NCBI GenBank assembly: GCA_964420365.1
Contig: CAYQTA010000096.1
Coordinates: forward strand, 1-23,358
Length of the DNA: 23,358 bases
Source of the DNA: JAMOQA01 sp964420365
GTDB taxonomy: Bacteria; Acidobacteriota; Polarisedimenticolia; J045
Direction: 5' to 3'
Shown: in pieces, positions 14,137-22,340 of the stretch
Layout: each line of letters opens with the position of its first letter
How positions within the stretch are numbered: position 1 is the first letter of the stretch
Made by a program: the position numbers and the translations under genes
Notes under the pieces: generated by a model
The model's database searches: none
The model's input: only the letters and a program-made list of their open reading frames with translations
Told to the model about the DNA's origin: nothing

Positions 14137-15375
14137 ATGAAGAAGACGACCCTGAGCCTGACCCTCGCGGCCCTCGTGGCGGCCGTGCTGCTCCTTGCCG
14201 TCCCCCTGGCCCACGCGGACTACGAGCAGGGGATGGCCTACTTCAAGCAGGGGAAGTACGTCGAGGCCGCCTCGGAGTTCCAGGCGGTGCTCGAGAACGC
14301 CCCGGAGTACGACTTCGGGCACTTCATGCTCGGCAACTGCTACTTCAAGCTGAAGAAGTACCGGGACGCGGAGCAGGCGTTCCGCAAGGCGATCGAGCTG
14401 GAGTCGGGGAAGTTCAACTACCACTACATGCTGGCCCAGACGCTGCTCGCGCTGCGGAAGTACTCCGAGGTCGTGACCACCCTGGACAAGGCGGTGGAGC
14501 TGGCCCAGTCGCCGGCGGAGAAGCGGCGCCTGTACAAGACCCGCGGGATCGCCCTCGCCCGGATCAAGCAGTACGACCGGGCGATCGAGGACCTGAAGCG
14601 GGCCAACCCGGCGAAGGACTTCACCGTCGCCAAGGAGCTGGGCCGGGCGTGCTACATCGCCGGGGACTACTCCTGCGCCATCGACTCCTTCCAGAAGGCG
14701 GATGCCCTCAGGAAGAACGATCCGTTCGTGCTCAAGATGCTGGCAAAGGCGATGATCGAGAAGGCACGGCGGACCCGGGACAAGAAGGCCAAGGAGGCGC
14801 TCTTCCGGCGGGCCGCCCAGGTGGCCGCGCGGTACGCCAGGGTCGAGACGAAGAAGACCGATCCCCACGAGATCTACGGGGCGGCCCTGCTCGGCGCCAA
14901 CGACTTCAACGGGGCGATCCGGGAGTTCCAGGAGGTCCTGAAGCGCGACCCGAAGAACTGCACCGCGATGCTCAACATCGCCCAGGCCTACCTGGCCCTC
15001 GAGAAGTGGAACGACGTGATCACGTGGGGCAAGAAGGCCGTGTCCTGCGATCCGAAGAACTACCTCGGGTACCAGCAGCTCGCCTTCGCCTACATCAAGC
15101 TGAAGAACAACTGGGACGAGGCGATCAGGATGGCCCAGAAGGCGGTTTCCCTCAAGGACACGCCCCAGACCCGCAAGGTGCTCGCCGACGCGAAGAAGGG
15201 GAAGGAAGCCGCGGAGTACATCGCGCAGCAGAAGGCCGAGGAAGAGCGGATCCGCCGTCTCCAGGAGGAGGAGCGCCGCCGCCAGGAGGAAATGCAGCGG
15301 AAGATCAGGGAGTACGAGGCTCGCACCGGGCGCAAGCTCGAGGGCGAGGGCGGCGGCGGGGGCAAGAAGGACTAG
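14137..15375 (+). CDS. Secreted tetratricopeptide-repeat protein
   Basis: A 412-residue protein with a Sec signal peptide (KK then a hydrophobic core 5-24, cleavage after AHA at 27). The mature region consists of TPR units: for example YEQGMAYFKQGKYVEAASEF, HFMLGNCYFKLKKYRDAEQAF and YHYMLAQTLLALRKYSEVVTTL near the start, and MLNIAQAYLALEKWNDVITW near 285. The last 70 residues are a highly charged Glu/Arg coiled coil (EEERIRRLQEEERRRQEEMQRK) and a Gly-rich, KKD-ended tail. It is predicted periplasmic, probably a scaffold for an envelope complex. TPR genes commonly follow exb/ton genes in several phyla. It has a GGGAGG ribosome site, but I see no good promoter in the 115 bases after the upstream hairpin, so read-through is possible. 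Confidence 0.88.
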   Translation: MKKTTLSLTLAALVAAVLLLAVPLAHADYEQGMAYFKQGKYVEAASEFQAVLENAPEYDFGHFMLGNCYFKLKKYRDAEQAFRKAIELESGKFNYHYMLAQTLLALRKYSEVVTTLDKAVELAQSPAEKRRLYKTRGIALARIKQYDRAIEDLKRANPAKDFTVAKELGRACYIAGDYSCAIDSFQKADALRKNDPFVLKMLAKAMIEKARRTRDKKAKEALFRRAAQVAARYARVETKKTDPHEIYGAALLGANDFNGAIREFQEVLKRDPKNCTAMLNIAQAYLALEKWNDVITWGKKAVSCDPKNYLGYQQLAFAYIKLKNNWDEAIRMAQKAVSLKDTPQTRKVLADAKKGKEAAEYIAQQKAEEERIRRLQEEERRRQEEMQRKIREYEARTGRKLEGEGGGGGKKD

Positions 15376-15398
15376 CCTCCGCGGCGGCGGGGATCCGG

Positions 15399-15433
15399 GC
15401 CCCTGCGCCGGAATGGCGCAGGGGCTTCTTCTT
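15399..15433 (+). terminator. Rho-independent terminator after the TPR gene
   Basis: GCCCCTGCGCC (15399-15409) pairs perfectly with GGCGCAGGGGC (15415-15425) around a 5-base loop, followed directly by TTCTTCTT. This is the clearest intrinsic terminator in the window and separates the TPR gene from the nuo operon. Confidence 0.88.
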
Positions 15434-15507
15434 GTGCCGACGTGGCGTCCTCTGCGGGGGACAATCGCCGTCCGTTCGCCCGGCGAGGCCGGGGTTGCGC
15501 CTCCCGG

Positions 15508-15522
15508 TTGCCGGTCCGGCAA
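15508..15522. promoter_or_regulatory. Inverted repeat (candidate operator) upstream of the nuo promoter
   Basis: TTGCCGG-T-CCGGCAA is a perfect 7-1-7 inverted repeat centred about 36 bases upstream of the -35 element, a position typical of activator or redox-regulator sites. No regulator gene lies in the window. Confidence 0.5.
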
Positions 15523-15542
15523 ACCCGCCGGAAGCAAGGGGT

Positions 15543-15558
15543 TTCCGTTGACACGGAA
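15543..15558. promoter_or_regulatory. Inverted repeat bracketing the nuo -35 element
   Basis: TTCCG (15543-15547) and CGGAA (15554-15558) exactly flank TTGACA (15548-15553). A further CGGAA at 15529-15533 also pairs with the TTCCG. A dimeric protein binding here would cover the -35 box and repress. Confidence 0.4.
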
Positions 15559-15577
15559 GGGGGCCGATTGCTAGCAT
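15548..15577 (+). promoter_or_regulatory. Sigma-70-type promoter of the nuo operon
   Basis: A consensus TTGACA (15548-15553) is followed after 18 bases by TAGCAT (15572-15577), itself preceded by TGC, giving an extended -10. The predicted start near 15584 leaves a leader of about 80 bases before nuoA. Confidence 0.75.
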
Positions 15578-15663
15578 CCCCCCCTCGTGTGCCGCCACCC
15601 GATGCCGCGTGATCCGGACCCTGGGAGCCGGCCCGGAAGGAGCTCCCGCGGAGGCGCATTCCG

Positions 15664-16041
15664 ATGGATGCCACCCTCGTGGCCCTGCTGACCCTGGCCG
15701 GGCTTGCCGTCGTCCTGCCCGGCTCGATCCTCGTGCTCTCGTGGCTCGCCGGCCCCCGCCGGTCGGCGCGGGTCACCGACATGACCCCCTACGAGTGCGG
15801 GAGCAAGCCGTTCGCGTCCGCGCGCCGTCGCTTCCCGGTGAAGTTCTACCTGGTGGCGATGCTGTTCCTCGTCTTCGACGTGGAGGCGGTGTTCCTCTTT
15901 CCGTGGGCCGTGGAACTCCGCCACGCGGTGGAGCGGGCGGCGGGTAGCTTCGTCTTCTGGGAGATGATCGCCTTCCTCGGGATCCTCGTCGTCGGGTTCG
16001 TCTACGCCTGGGGACGGGGCGCCCTCGAGTGGGATCGCTGA
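15664..16041 (+). CDS. nuoA: NADH-quinone oxidoreductase subunit A
   Basis: A 125-residue membrane subunit of complex I. Three hydrophobic helices lie at about 5-30, 60-82 and 95-117. Family motifs: TPYECGSKPF (the loop with the conserved Glu-Cys) and FYLVAMLFLVFDVEAVFLFPWAV. It belongs to the membrane arm next to the quinone entry site. Length is normal. It starts at ATG with the AGGAGC ribosome sequence about 18 bases upstream and GAGGCG nearer. Its TGA is separated by one base pair from the next start, which is nuoC rather than nuoB, the usual second gene. Confidence 0.95.
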   Translation: MDATLVALLTLAGLAVVLPGSILVLSWLAGPRRSARVTDMTPYECGSKPFASARRRFPVKFYLVAMLFLVFDVEAVFLFPWAVELRHAVERAAGSFVFWEMIAFLGILVVGFVYAWGRGALEWDR

Positions 16042-16042
16042 C

Positions 16043-16531
16043 ATGATCGACGTGAACGATACCGGCCCGGCCGCGGGCTGGGAGACGGGAGAGGCCCTCG
16101 AGCTGCTGCGGAGCGAGTTCCCGGGCGGCATCCTGCGGGAGGAGCGGTTCCGCGGGCAGACGACCATCGTCGTCCCGCGGGAACGCGCCCTCGAGATGCT
16201 CGCGTACCTGCGTGACACGGAGGGATGCGCCTTCGATTTCCTGACGGACGTGACCGCGGTCCACTGGCCCGCCCGGGAGAAGCCGTTCGAGGTCGTCTGG
16301 CACCTCTACTCGTTCCCGCGGAACGTGCGCCTGCGCGTGAAGGTCGAGCTGGGCGCGGACGAGGAGGCGCCGAGCGTCGTGGAGCTGTGGCCCGCGGCCG
16401 GCTGGCTCGAGCGGGAATGCTACGACATGTTCGGCGTTCGCTTCGACGGCCACCCGGACCTGCGCCGGATCCTGATGCCGGCGGATTTCGCGGGCTGGCC
16501 GCTGCGCAAGGAGTTCCCCCTCAAGTGCTGA
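16043..16531 (+). CDS. nuoC: NADH-quinone oxidoreductase subunit C
   Basis: A 162-residue peripheral-arm subunit (30-kDa type). The ATG lies one base after the nuoA stop. Diagnostic stretch: WLERECYDMFGVRFDGHPDLRRILMP and then WPLRKEFPL at the C terminus; upstream FDFLTDVTAVHW matches the family core. It is a stand-alone NuoC, not the NuoCD fusion of enterobacteria. In complex I it supports NuoD and the quinone module. In most operons nuoB stands between nuoA and nuoC; here there is no room for it. Confidence 0.94.
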   Translation: MIDVNDTGPAAGWETGEALELLRSEFPGGILREERFRGQTTIVVPRERALEMLAYLRDTEGCAFDFLTDVTAVHWPAREKPFEVVWHLYSFPRNVRLRVKVELGADEEAPSVVELWPAAGWLERECYDMFGVRFDGHPDLRRILMPADFAGWPLRKEFPLKC

Positions 16532-16574
16532 ACGGGCGCCGGCCCCCCGGGGCCGCGTCCTGGAGACCTGTTCC

Positions 16575-17777
16575 ATGAGCGAACCGCTGGAGCTGCAGGG
16601 AGCCGACCGGGACGAGGGGACCGTGGTCCTCAACATGGGGCCGAGCCATCCCTCGACCCACGGCGTGCTGCGCCTGGTGCTCGACGTGGACGGCGAGGTC
16701 GTCACCCGCTGCCGGGCCGACATCGGTTTCCTTCACCGGGGCTTCGAGAAGATCGCCGAGAACAAGACCTGGACCCAGTTCATCACGTGGACCGACCGGA
16801 TGGACTACCTGGCCCCGGTCTCCAACAACGTCGCCTGGGCCCTGGCCGTGGAGAAGCTGCTCGGCATCGAGGTGCCGGAGCGGGCCCGCGTCCTGCGGGT
16901 GCTGCTGTGCGAAATGGCGCGGGTCTCGGCGCACCTGTTGTGGCTCGGGACCCACGCCCTCGATCTCGGCGCGGCGACGGTCTTCTTCTACACGTTCCAG
17001 CAGCGGGAGATCCTCTACGACCTCTACGAGCGGCTGACCGGGGCCCGGTTCACCACGTCCACCGTCCGGATCGGCGGCATGGCGCGGGACATCCCGGAAG
17101 GGTGGCTCGACGACGTGCGCGCCTTCGCCGACCAGGTGACGAAGGTGATCGACGAGTGCGACCGGCTCCTGACGAGAAACCGGATCTGGCTGGGCCGCAC
17201 CCAGGACGTCGGCATCATCTCCCGCGAGGACGCGATCGCCTGGGGTTGCACCGGGCCGGTGCTGCGGGGCTCCGGGGTCGAGTGGGACGTGCGCCGTGCC
17301 CAGCCCTACCTGGACTACGACCAGTACGACTTCGAGGTCCCCGTCGGGACCGTCGGCGACGTCTACGACCGTTACCTCGTCCGCATGGAGGAGATGCGCC
17401 AGTCGGTGCGGATCATCCGCCAGGCGATCGAGCGGATGCCGGACGGCCCGCTGAACGCCGACGCACCGAAGGTCGTGCTGCCGCCCAAGGAGAAGGTCCT
17501 CACCTCGATGGAGGCGCTGATCCACCACTTCGTCATCGTGACCGAGGGGTTCCACCCCCCGGAGGGCGAGGTCTACCACGCGATCGAGGCTCCCAAGGGG
17601 GAGCTCGGGTTCTACATCGTGAGCGACGGCGGGCCGTCGGCGTACCGCTGCCGGATCCGGCCCGCCGCCTTCGTCAACCTCCAGGTGATCGAGAAGATCG
17701 CCGTCGGCCAGATGATCCCGGACGTGGTCGGGATCATCGGCAGTCTCGACCCCGTGATGGGCGAGGTCGACCGGTGA
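16575..17777 (+). CDS. nuoD: NADH-quinone oxidoreductase subunit D
   Basis: A 400-residue 49-kDa-type subunit, homologous to the large subunit of [NiFe] hydrogenases without the metal cysteines. NMGPSHPSTHGVLRL holds the quinone-cavity histidine (H25 or H29 region), and WTDRMDYLAP places the family quinone-binding tyrosine at Y78. IGGMARDIPEG, GCTGPVLRGSG and the C-terminal DVVGIIGSLDPVMGEVDR are typical. With NuoB (not encoded here) it builds the quinone site. The 43-base gap from nuoC contains a short CGGCCC/GGGCCG hairpin and a GGAG ribosome site. The protein is complete and of normal length. Confidence 0.96.
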   Translation: MSEPLELQGADRDEGTVVLNMGPSHPSTHGVLRLVLDVDGEVVTRCRADIGFLHRGFEKIAENKTWTQFITWTDRMDYLAPVSNNVAWALAVEKLLGIEVPERARVLRVLLCEMARVSAHLLWLGTHALDLGAATVFFYTFQQREILYDLYERLTGARFTTSTVRIGGMARDIPEGWLDDVRAFADQVTKVIDECDRLLTRNRIWLGRTQDVGIISREDAIAWGCTGPVLRGSGVEWDVRRAQPYLDYDQYDFEVPVGTVGDVYDRYLVRMEEMRQSVRIIRQAIERMPDGPLNADAPKVVLPPKEKVLTSMEALIHHFVIVTEGFHPPEGEVYHAIEAPKGELGFYIVSDGGPSAYRCRIRPAAFVNLQVIEKIAVGQMIPDVVGIIGSLDPVMGEVDR

Positions 17778-17795
17778 TCCGCGGGGGACGCTGAC

Positions 17796-18323
17796 GTGTT
17801 CGACGAGCAGTTCGAGAAGCGGGCGGACGAGATCCTCGCGCGCTACCCCCGCCGGGAGAGCGCGGTGATGCCGCTGCTGCACCTGGTCCAGGAGCGGGAG
17901 GGGTACGTCCCGCTGGCCGCCGAGCGGTGGGTCGCCGAGAAGACGGGGGTTTCCCCGGCGCACGTGCACGGGGTGGTCACCTTCTACACGATGTTCCGCA
18001 CCGAGCGGCACGGGAGGTACGTGCTCCACTTCTGCACCACGGTCTCCTGCATGCTGCGCGGCGTCGACCACCTGCTCGCGCACGCGAAGGAGAAGCTGGG
18101 GATCGAGGTCGGCGAGACCACTCCCGACGGCCTGTTCACGATCCTGACCGTCGAGTGCCTGGGCTCCTGCGGCACCGCGCCCGTCGTGCAGGTCAACGAC
18201 GACTACTACGAGGACATGGACGTCGCGCGGCTCGACGCGCTGCTCGACGCCCTGGCGGCGGGGAAGGAACCGCCGTTCCCGCCCGGGCCGGGCCCGCGGC
18301 GCGTGCTGGTGGAGGGGGACTGA
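17796..18323 (+). CDS. nuoE: NADH-quinone oxidoreductase subunit E
   Basis: A 175-residue 24-kDa-type subunit carrying the [2Fe-2S] cluster N1a. Ligands are C80 and C85 (CTTVSC) and C121 and C125 (CLGSC), with a thioredoxin-like C-terminal domain. The N-terminal four-helix part includes MPLLHLVQEREGYVP and VHGVVTFYTMF. It forms the NADH dehydrogenase module with NuoF and NuoG. The start is GTG at 17796, the only good N terminus in frame (MFDEQFEKRADEIL); the ribosome site is weak (GGGGGA). A Pro-rich tail of about 20 residues extends past the family core. The stop overlaps the nuoF start by one base (TGATG). Confidence 0.95.
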   Translation: MFDEQFEKRADEILARYPRRESAVMPLLHLVQEREGYVPLAAERWVAEKTGVSPAHVHGVVTFYTMFRTERHGRYVLHFCTTVSCMLRGVDHLLAHAKEKLGIEVGETTPDGLFTILTVECLGSCGTAPVVQVNDDYYEDMDVARLDALLDALAAGKEPPFPPGPGPRRVLVEGD

Positions 18324-19603
18324 TGGAGAAGGTCCTCACCCGCAACGTCGGCATCGAGGGGTCCCGCACGATCCAGGTCTACCGCAAGCGGGGCGGCTAC
18401 GAGACCCTGGCGAAGGCCCTCAGGATGGACCCGGACGCGATCATCGAGGAGGTGAAGGCGTCCGGCCTGCGGGGCCGGGGCGGGGCGGGGTTCCCGGCCG
18501 GGGTCAAGTGGTCGTTCATGCCGAAGGAACCGGCGCCGGAGCGTCCGAACTACCTGGTGTGCAACGCCGACGAGTCGGAACCCGGCACGTTCAAGGACCG
18601 GGTGATCATCGAGAACGATCCGCACCTGCTCCTCGAGGGATGCCTCTGTTCCGCCTTCGCCATGCGGGCGAGCAGGGTGTTCATCTACATCCGCGGCGAG
18701 TACGTGCTCGGGGCGAGGGTTCTCGAGCGGGCGATCGCGGAGGCCCGGGAGGCCGGCTTCGTCGGGGAGGACATCCTCGGGTCCGGCTGGTCGTGCGACA
18801 TCGTCGTTCACCGGGGCGGCGGGGCCTACATCTGCGGCGAGGAGACCGCGCTGATGACCTCGATCGAGGGCAGGCGCGGCAACCCGCGGCTGAAGCCCCC
18901 GTTCCCGGCGCAGTTCGGGGTCTACGGCCACCCGACGACGATCAACAACGTCGAGACCCTCTCGTGCGTGCCGTTCATCATCGAGCGCGGAGCGTCCTGG
19001 TTCGCCTCGATCGGCACGGACGAACGCAACACCGGGCCGAAGCTGTACGGCGTCTCCGGGCACGTGAAGAACCCGGGCGTCTTCGAGCTGCCGATGGGCA
19101 CCGAGCTGATGGAGATCATCGAGGAGCACGCGGGCGGGATGCTGCGGGAGGGGAAGGCCCTGAAGGCCGTGATCCCGGGAGGATCCTCGACCCCGGTCCT
19201 CCGGGCCGACGAGTGCCGGGGCCTCCGGATGGACTTCGACTCGGTGGCGAAGGCGGGGTCGATGCTGGGCTCGGCGGCGATCATCGTGATGGACGAGACG
19301 ACCGACATGGTCGCCGTCATGGAGCGGATCGCCCACTTCTATGCCCACGAGTCCTGCGGCCAGTGCACGCCCTGCCGCGAGGGCACCGGCTGGATCGAGA
19401 AGATCCTGCACCGGATCCGGCGCGGCGGGGGGACGCCGGAGGACCTGGACCTGCTCGACCAGGTGGCGGCGAACATGCAGGGCGTGACGATCTGCCCCCT
19501 CGCGGACGCCGCCGCCATGCCCTGCCGATCGTTCCTCGAGAAGTTCCGGGACGAGTTCGAGCACTACGTCCGCCACGGCCGCTCGCCGGTCGCGGCGGGC
19601 TGA
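18323..19603 (+). CDS. nuoF: NADH-quinone oxidoreductase subunit F
   Basis: A 426-residue 51-kDa-type subunit that oxidises NADH with FMN and passes electrons to cluster N3. The NADH-binding glycine stretch is GLRGRGGAGFPAG (48-60), the FMN site includes NADESEPGTFKDR (81-93), and GGGAYICGEETALMTSIEG (165-183) is the family signature. The [4Fe-4S] ligands are C345, C348, C351 (ESCGQCTPCREGTGW) and C391. It starts at the ATG sharing its A with the TGA of nuoE, so translation is probably coupled. Normal length with no missing catalytic residue. Confidence 0.96.
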   Translation: MEKVLTRNVGIEGSRTIQVYRKRGGYETLAKALRMDPDAIIEEVKASGLRGRGGAGFPAGVKWSFMPKEPAPERPNYLVCNADESEPGTFKDRVIIENDPHLLLEGCLCSAFAMRASRVFIYIRGEYVLGARVLERAIAEAREAGFVGEDILGSGWSCDIVVHRGGGAYICGEETALMTSIEGRRGNPRLKPPFPAQFGVYGHPTTINNVETLSCVPFIIERGASWFASIGTDERNTGPKLYGVSGHVKNPGVFELPMGTELMEIIEEHAGGMLREGKALKAVIPGGSSTPVLRADECRGLRMDFDSVAKAGSMLGSAAIIVMDETTDMVAVMERIAHFYAHESCGQCTPCREGTGWIEKILHRIRRGGGTPEDLDLLDQVAANMQGVTICPLADAAAMPCRSFLEKFRDEFEHYVRHGRSPVAAG

Positions 19604-19618
19604 GCGAGGCCTGACGCG

Positions 19619-21286
19619 ATGCCGACCTTCACGATCGACGGGCGGGAACTGACGGTGCCGGACGGGACGACCGTTCTCCAGGCGGCGCTGGCGAACGGCA
19701 TCGACATTCCCCATTTCTGCTACCACCCCGGGCTGCGAATCTCGGGCAACTGCCGGGTCTGTCTCGTCGAGGTGGAGAAGTTCCCCAAGCCGGCGATCGC
19801 CTGCAACACGGTGGTGGCCGACGGGATGGTCGTCCATACCGACACGGAGCGGGTGCGGAAGCTCCGCGAGGCGGTGATGGAGTTCCTCCTGGTCAACCAC
19901 CCGCTGGACTGCCCGATCTGCGACCAGGCCGGGGAATGCCGGCTGCAGGAGTACGCGTACGAGCACGGCGATGCGACGACCCGGTTCCGCGAGGAGAAGG
20001 AGCACGGTCCCAAGCGACGGGTCCTGGGTCCGCACGTGCTGTACGACTGGGAGCGGTGCATCAAGTGCACCCGCTGCATCCGGTTCTGCCAGGAGGTGAC
20101 GCGGACCGCCGAGCTCGGGATGTTTCACCGGGGCGTCCGCGAGGAGGTGGGCACGTTCCCCGGTCGTCCGCTCGACAACCCGTACTCCGGGTGCGTCGTC
20201 GACCTGTGCCCGGTCGGGGCGCTCACGCTGCGGGAGTTCCGCTTCCGGACCCGCGTGTGGTTCCTCACCGACGTGCCCTCGGTGTGCCCGGGATGTGCGC
20301 GGGGCTGCTCGGTCCACCTGGGGACGTTCCGCAACGAGATCCAGCGGATCACGCCGCGGGTCAACCACGCGGTCAACCGCTGGTGGATCTGCGACGAGGG
20401 CCGCCTGTGGGGCGGCCGCCTCGAGGCGGCGGGCGAGCGCCGGCTCGCGGGCCCCCGTTCCCCGGTGGAAGGGGCGGACGACCCGTGGCGCGCCGCGTTG
20501 GACGAAGCGGTTCGCGTTCTCGGGGAGCAGGCCCGTGCCGGAAAGGCGGCGGTGCTGGCGAGTCCCCGGATGACCGTGGAGGAGGCCTGGCTCCTCGGCC
20601 GGCTCGCGGCAGGCCCGCTCTCCGGCGCGCCGGTCTTCCTGGCGGAACACGTGGCCGGCGAGGACGACGAGCTGCTGGTCCGGGCCGACAAGGCGCCGAA
20701 CGCGCGGGGCGTCCGGGAAGTGCTGGGCGCAGTCTGCGGTGACGTGCTGCCGGTGGCCGAGCTCGAGGAGCGCCTGCGCGCGGGAAAGGTCGCGGCGCTC
20801 CTGGCCATCGGCCCGGGCCTGCTCGGGCCGGTGGACGGGGAGCCGCCGGTACTGGCGCCGGACGCCGCGGGCTGCGCGCCGCACCGCGTCGTGCTGGATG
20901 CCTGGTCGTCGCCGCTCGCCGAGGAAGCCACGGTCGTCCTGCCGGTCGCCGGGTACGGCGAGCAGGAGGGGACCTGGGTCAGTTTTGCCGGCCGGGTGCA
21001 GCACGTGGCGCGGGCCCTCTGGGCGCGGACCGATTGCCGGCCGGGAATCGAGATCCTCGGGGCGCTGCTGGCCGGGCTCGCGGGCAGGGACCGTGCGCCG
21101 CGCATGGACGAGATCCACGCCGGCATCTCGGCGGACGTCCCGGCCTTCGCGGAAATCGACTGGGCGGCGCTGCCGGGTGGCGCCGGGCAGGACCTGGCCG
21201 GGGCGGACGCGTCGGCCGCCGCCGCGCCGGCCACCGGGGCCCTGGTCAAGATGCTGGCCGTCGGCTGGACGCCGGCGGACGAGTGA
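19619..21286 (+). CDS. nuoG: NADH-quinone oxidoreductase subunit G, short form with N7-type motif
   Basis: A 555-residue 75-kDa-type subunit, much shorter than the roughly 900 residues of the E. coli protein. Cluster ligands are complete: [2Fe-2S] N1b C34, C45, C48, C62; N5 H94, C98, C101, C107; N4 C147, C150, C153 and C197. The extra C-x2-C-x3-C-x27-C set at C223, C226, C230 and C258 matches the N7 cluster known from E. coli and Thermus. The remaining 290 residues are a cut-down molybdopterin-oxidoreductase-like domain with no cofactor motif that I recognise. The ATG lies 15 bases after the nuoF stop. No frameshift is evident; the reading frame closes cleanly at TGA before the ribosome site of nuoH. 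Confidence 0.93.
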   Translation: MPTFTIDGRELTVPDGTTVLQAALANGIDIPHFCYHPGLRISGNCRVCLVEVEKFPKPAIACNTVVADGMVVHTDTERVRKLREAVMEFLLVNHPLDCPICDQAGECRLQEYAYEHGDATTRFREEKEHGPKRRVLGPHVLYDWERCIKCTRCIRFCQEVTRTAELGMFHRGVREEVGTFPGRPLDNPYSGCVVDLCPVGALTLREFRFRTRVWFLTDVPSVCPGCARGCSVHLGTFRNEIQRITPRVNHAVNRWWICDEGRLWGGRLEAAGERRLAGPRSPVEGADDPWRAALDEAVRVLGEQARAGKAAVLASPRMTVEEAWLLGRLAAGPLSGAPVFLAEHVAGEDDELLVRADKAPNARGVREVLGAVCGDVLPVAELEERLRAGKVAALLAIGPGLLGPVDGEPPVLAPDAAGCAPHRVVLDAWSSPLAEEATVVLPVAGYGEQEGTWVSFAGRVQHVARALWARTDCRPGIEILGALLAGLAGRDRAPRMDEIHAGISADVPAFAEIDWAALPGGAGQDLAGADASAAAAPATGALVKMLAVGWTPADE

Positions 21287-21299
21287 GGGGAGGACGGAC

Positions 21300-22340
21300 G
21301 TGGACGCCGTGCTGCTGATCGCGACGGTCGTCAAGGTGACGGCGATCGTCCTCGCGATGGTCAGCCTGGTGCCGATCCTGACGTGGGTGGAGCGCCGGGG
21401 CTCCGGGATCATCCAGCTCCGCCTCGGTCCGAACCGCGTCGGACCGTTCGGGCTGTTCCAGCCGCTGGCCGACGGCATCAAGTTCTTCTTCAAGGAAGAC
21501 ATCGTTCCGCCGTTCGTCCATCGGCCGACCTACGTGCTCGCCCCCGGGATCTCCCTCTTCGCCGCGATCCTCGCGCTGGCCGTGCTGCCGTTGGCGAGCG
21601 CCATCGAGGTGGCCGGTCGAACGATCCCGGCGGCGATCGTCGACGTGGACGCGGGCGTGCTCCTGCTCCTCGCGGCATCCGGTCTCGGGGTGTACGGGAT
21701 CCTCGTGGCGGGCTGGTCGTCGAACAACAAGTACTCGCTGATGGGTGGGCTGCGTTCCTCGTCCCAGATGATCTCCTACGAGCTCGGACTCTCCCTCGCG
21801 GTGATCTCCGTGCTCGTCCTGTGCGGAACGCTCCGCCCGGTGGAGATCGTGGAGAAGCAGGCGGCCGGGCTCTGGAACGTCGTCTTCCTGCCGGTCGGTT
21901 TCCTCGTGATGCTGATCGCGGGCTTCGCCGAGACGAACCGGCTTCCCTTCGACCTGCCCGAGGCGGAGTCCGAGCTGGTCGGCGGCTATCACACCGAGTA
22001 CTCGTCGATGAAGTTCTCGATGTTCTTCATGGCCGAGTACGTCAACATGATCGTCTCGGCCTCGCTGCTGGTGACCCTGTTTCTCGGCGGCTACTCGGTC
22101 CCGGCCTTCATCCGGGGGCCGCTGGGGCTCGAGGGGAACCTGCTCGCCGCGGCCGAGCTCGCGTCGTTCGCCCTCAAGGTCGGGTTCTTCCTGTGGTTCT
22201 TCGTCTGGGTCCGCTGGACCCTGCCGCGGTTCCGCTTCGACCAGCTGATGGGGATCGGGTGGAAGGTCCTGGTACCCCTCGGCTTCCTCAACATCGTGTG
22301 GGCGGCGTTTCTCGTCGCCGTCCTGGGGGTGACGCCGTGA
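21300..22340 (+). CDS. nuoH: NADH-quinone oxidoreductase subunit H
   Basis: A 346-residue membrane subunit that forms much of the quinone chamber and links the two arms. About eight hydrophobic helices are present. Signatures: WVERRGSGIIQLRLGPNRVG (near 31-50), FQPLADGIKFFFKED and the loop FAETNRLPFDLPEAESELVGGYHTEY with its acidic residues. It starts at GTG 21300 after GGGGAGG. Its TGA overlaps the GTG of nuoJ (GTGA), so no nuoI lies between them. Confidence 0.95.
   Translation: MDAVLLIATVVKVTAIVLAMVSLVPILTWVERRGSGIIQLRLGPNRVGPFGLFQPLADGIKFFFKEDIVPPFVHRPTYVLAPGISLFAAILALAVLPLASAIEVAGRTIPAAIVDVDAGVLLLLAASGLGVYGILVAGWSSNNKYSLMGGLRSSSQMISYELGLSLAVISVLVLCGTLRPVEIVEKQAAGLWNVVFLPVGFLVMLIAGFAETNRLPFDLPEAESELVGGYHTEYSSMKFSMFFMAEYVNMIVSASLLVTLFLGGYSVPAFIRGPLGLEGNLLAAAELASFALKVGFFLWFFVWVRWTLPRFRFDQLMGIGWKVLVPLGFLNIVWAAFLVAVLGVTP

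Noticed and set aside
12610..15537. A 975-codon open frame antisense to exbD, tonB and the TPR gene
   Set aside because: A Leu/Arg/His-rich shadow of real genes on the other strand, with no domain.
18206..21502. A 1098-codon open frame antisense to nuoE-nuoH
   Set aside because: It opposes four well-conserved complex I genes, has Arg/His/Pro-rich composition and no recognisable domain or ribosome site.
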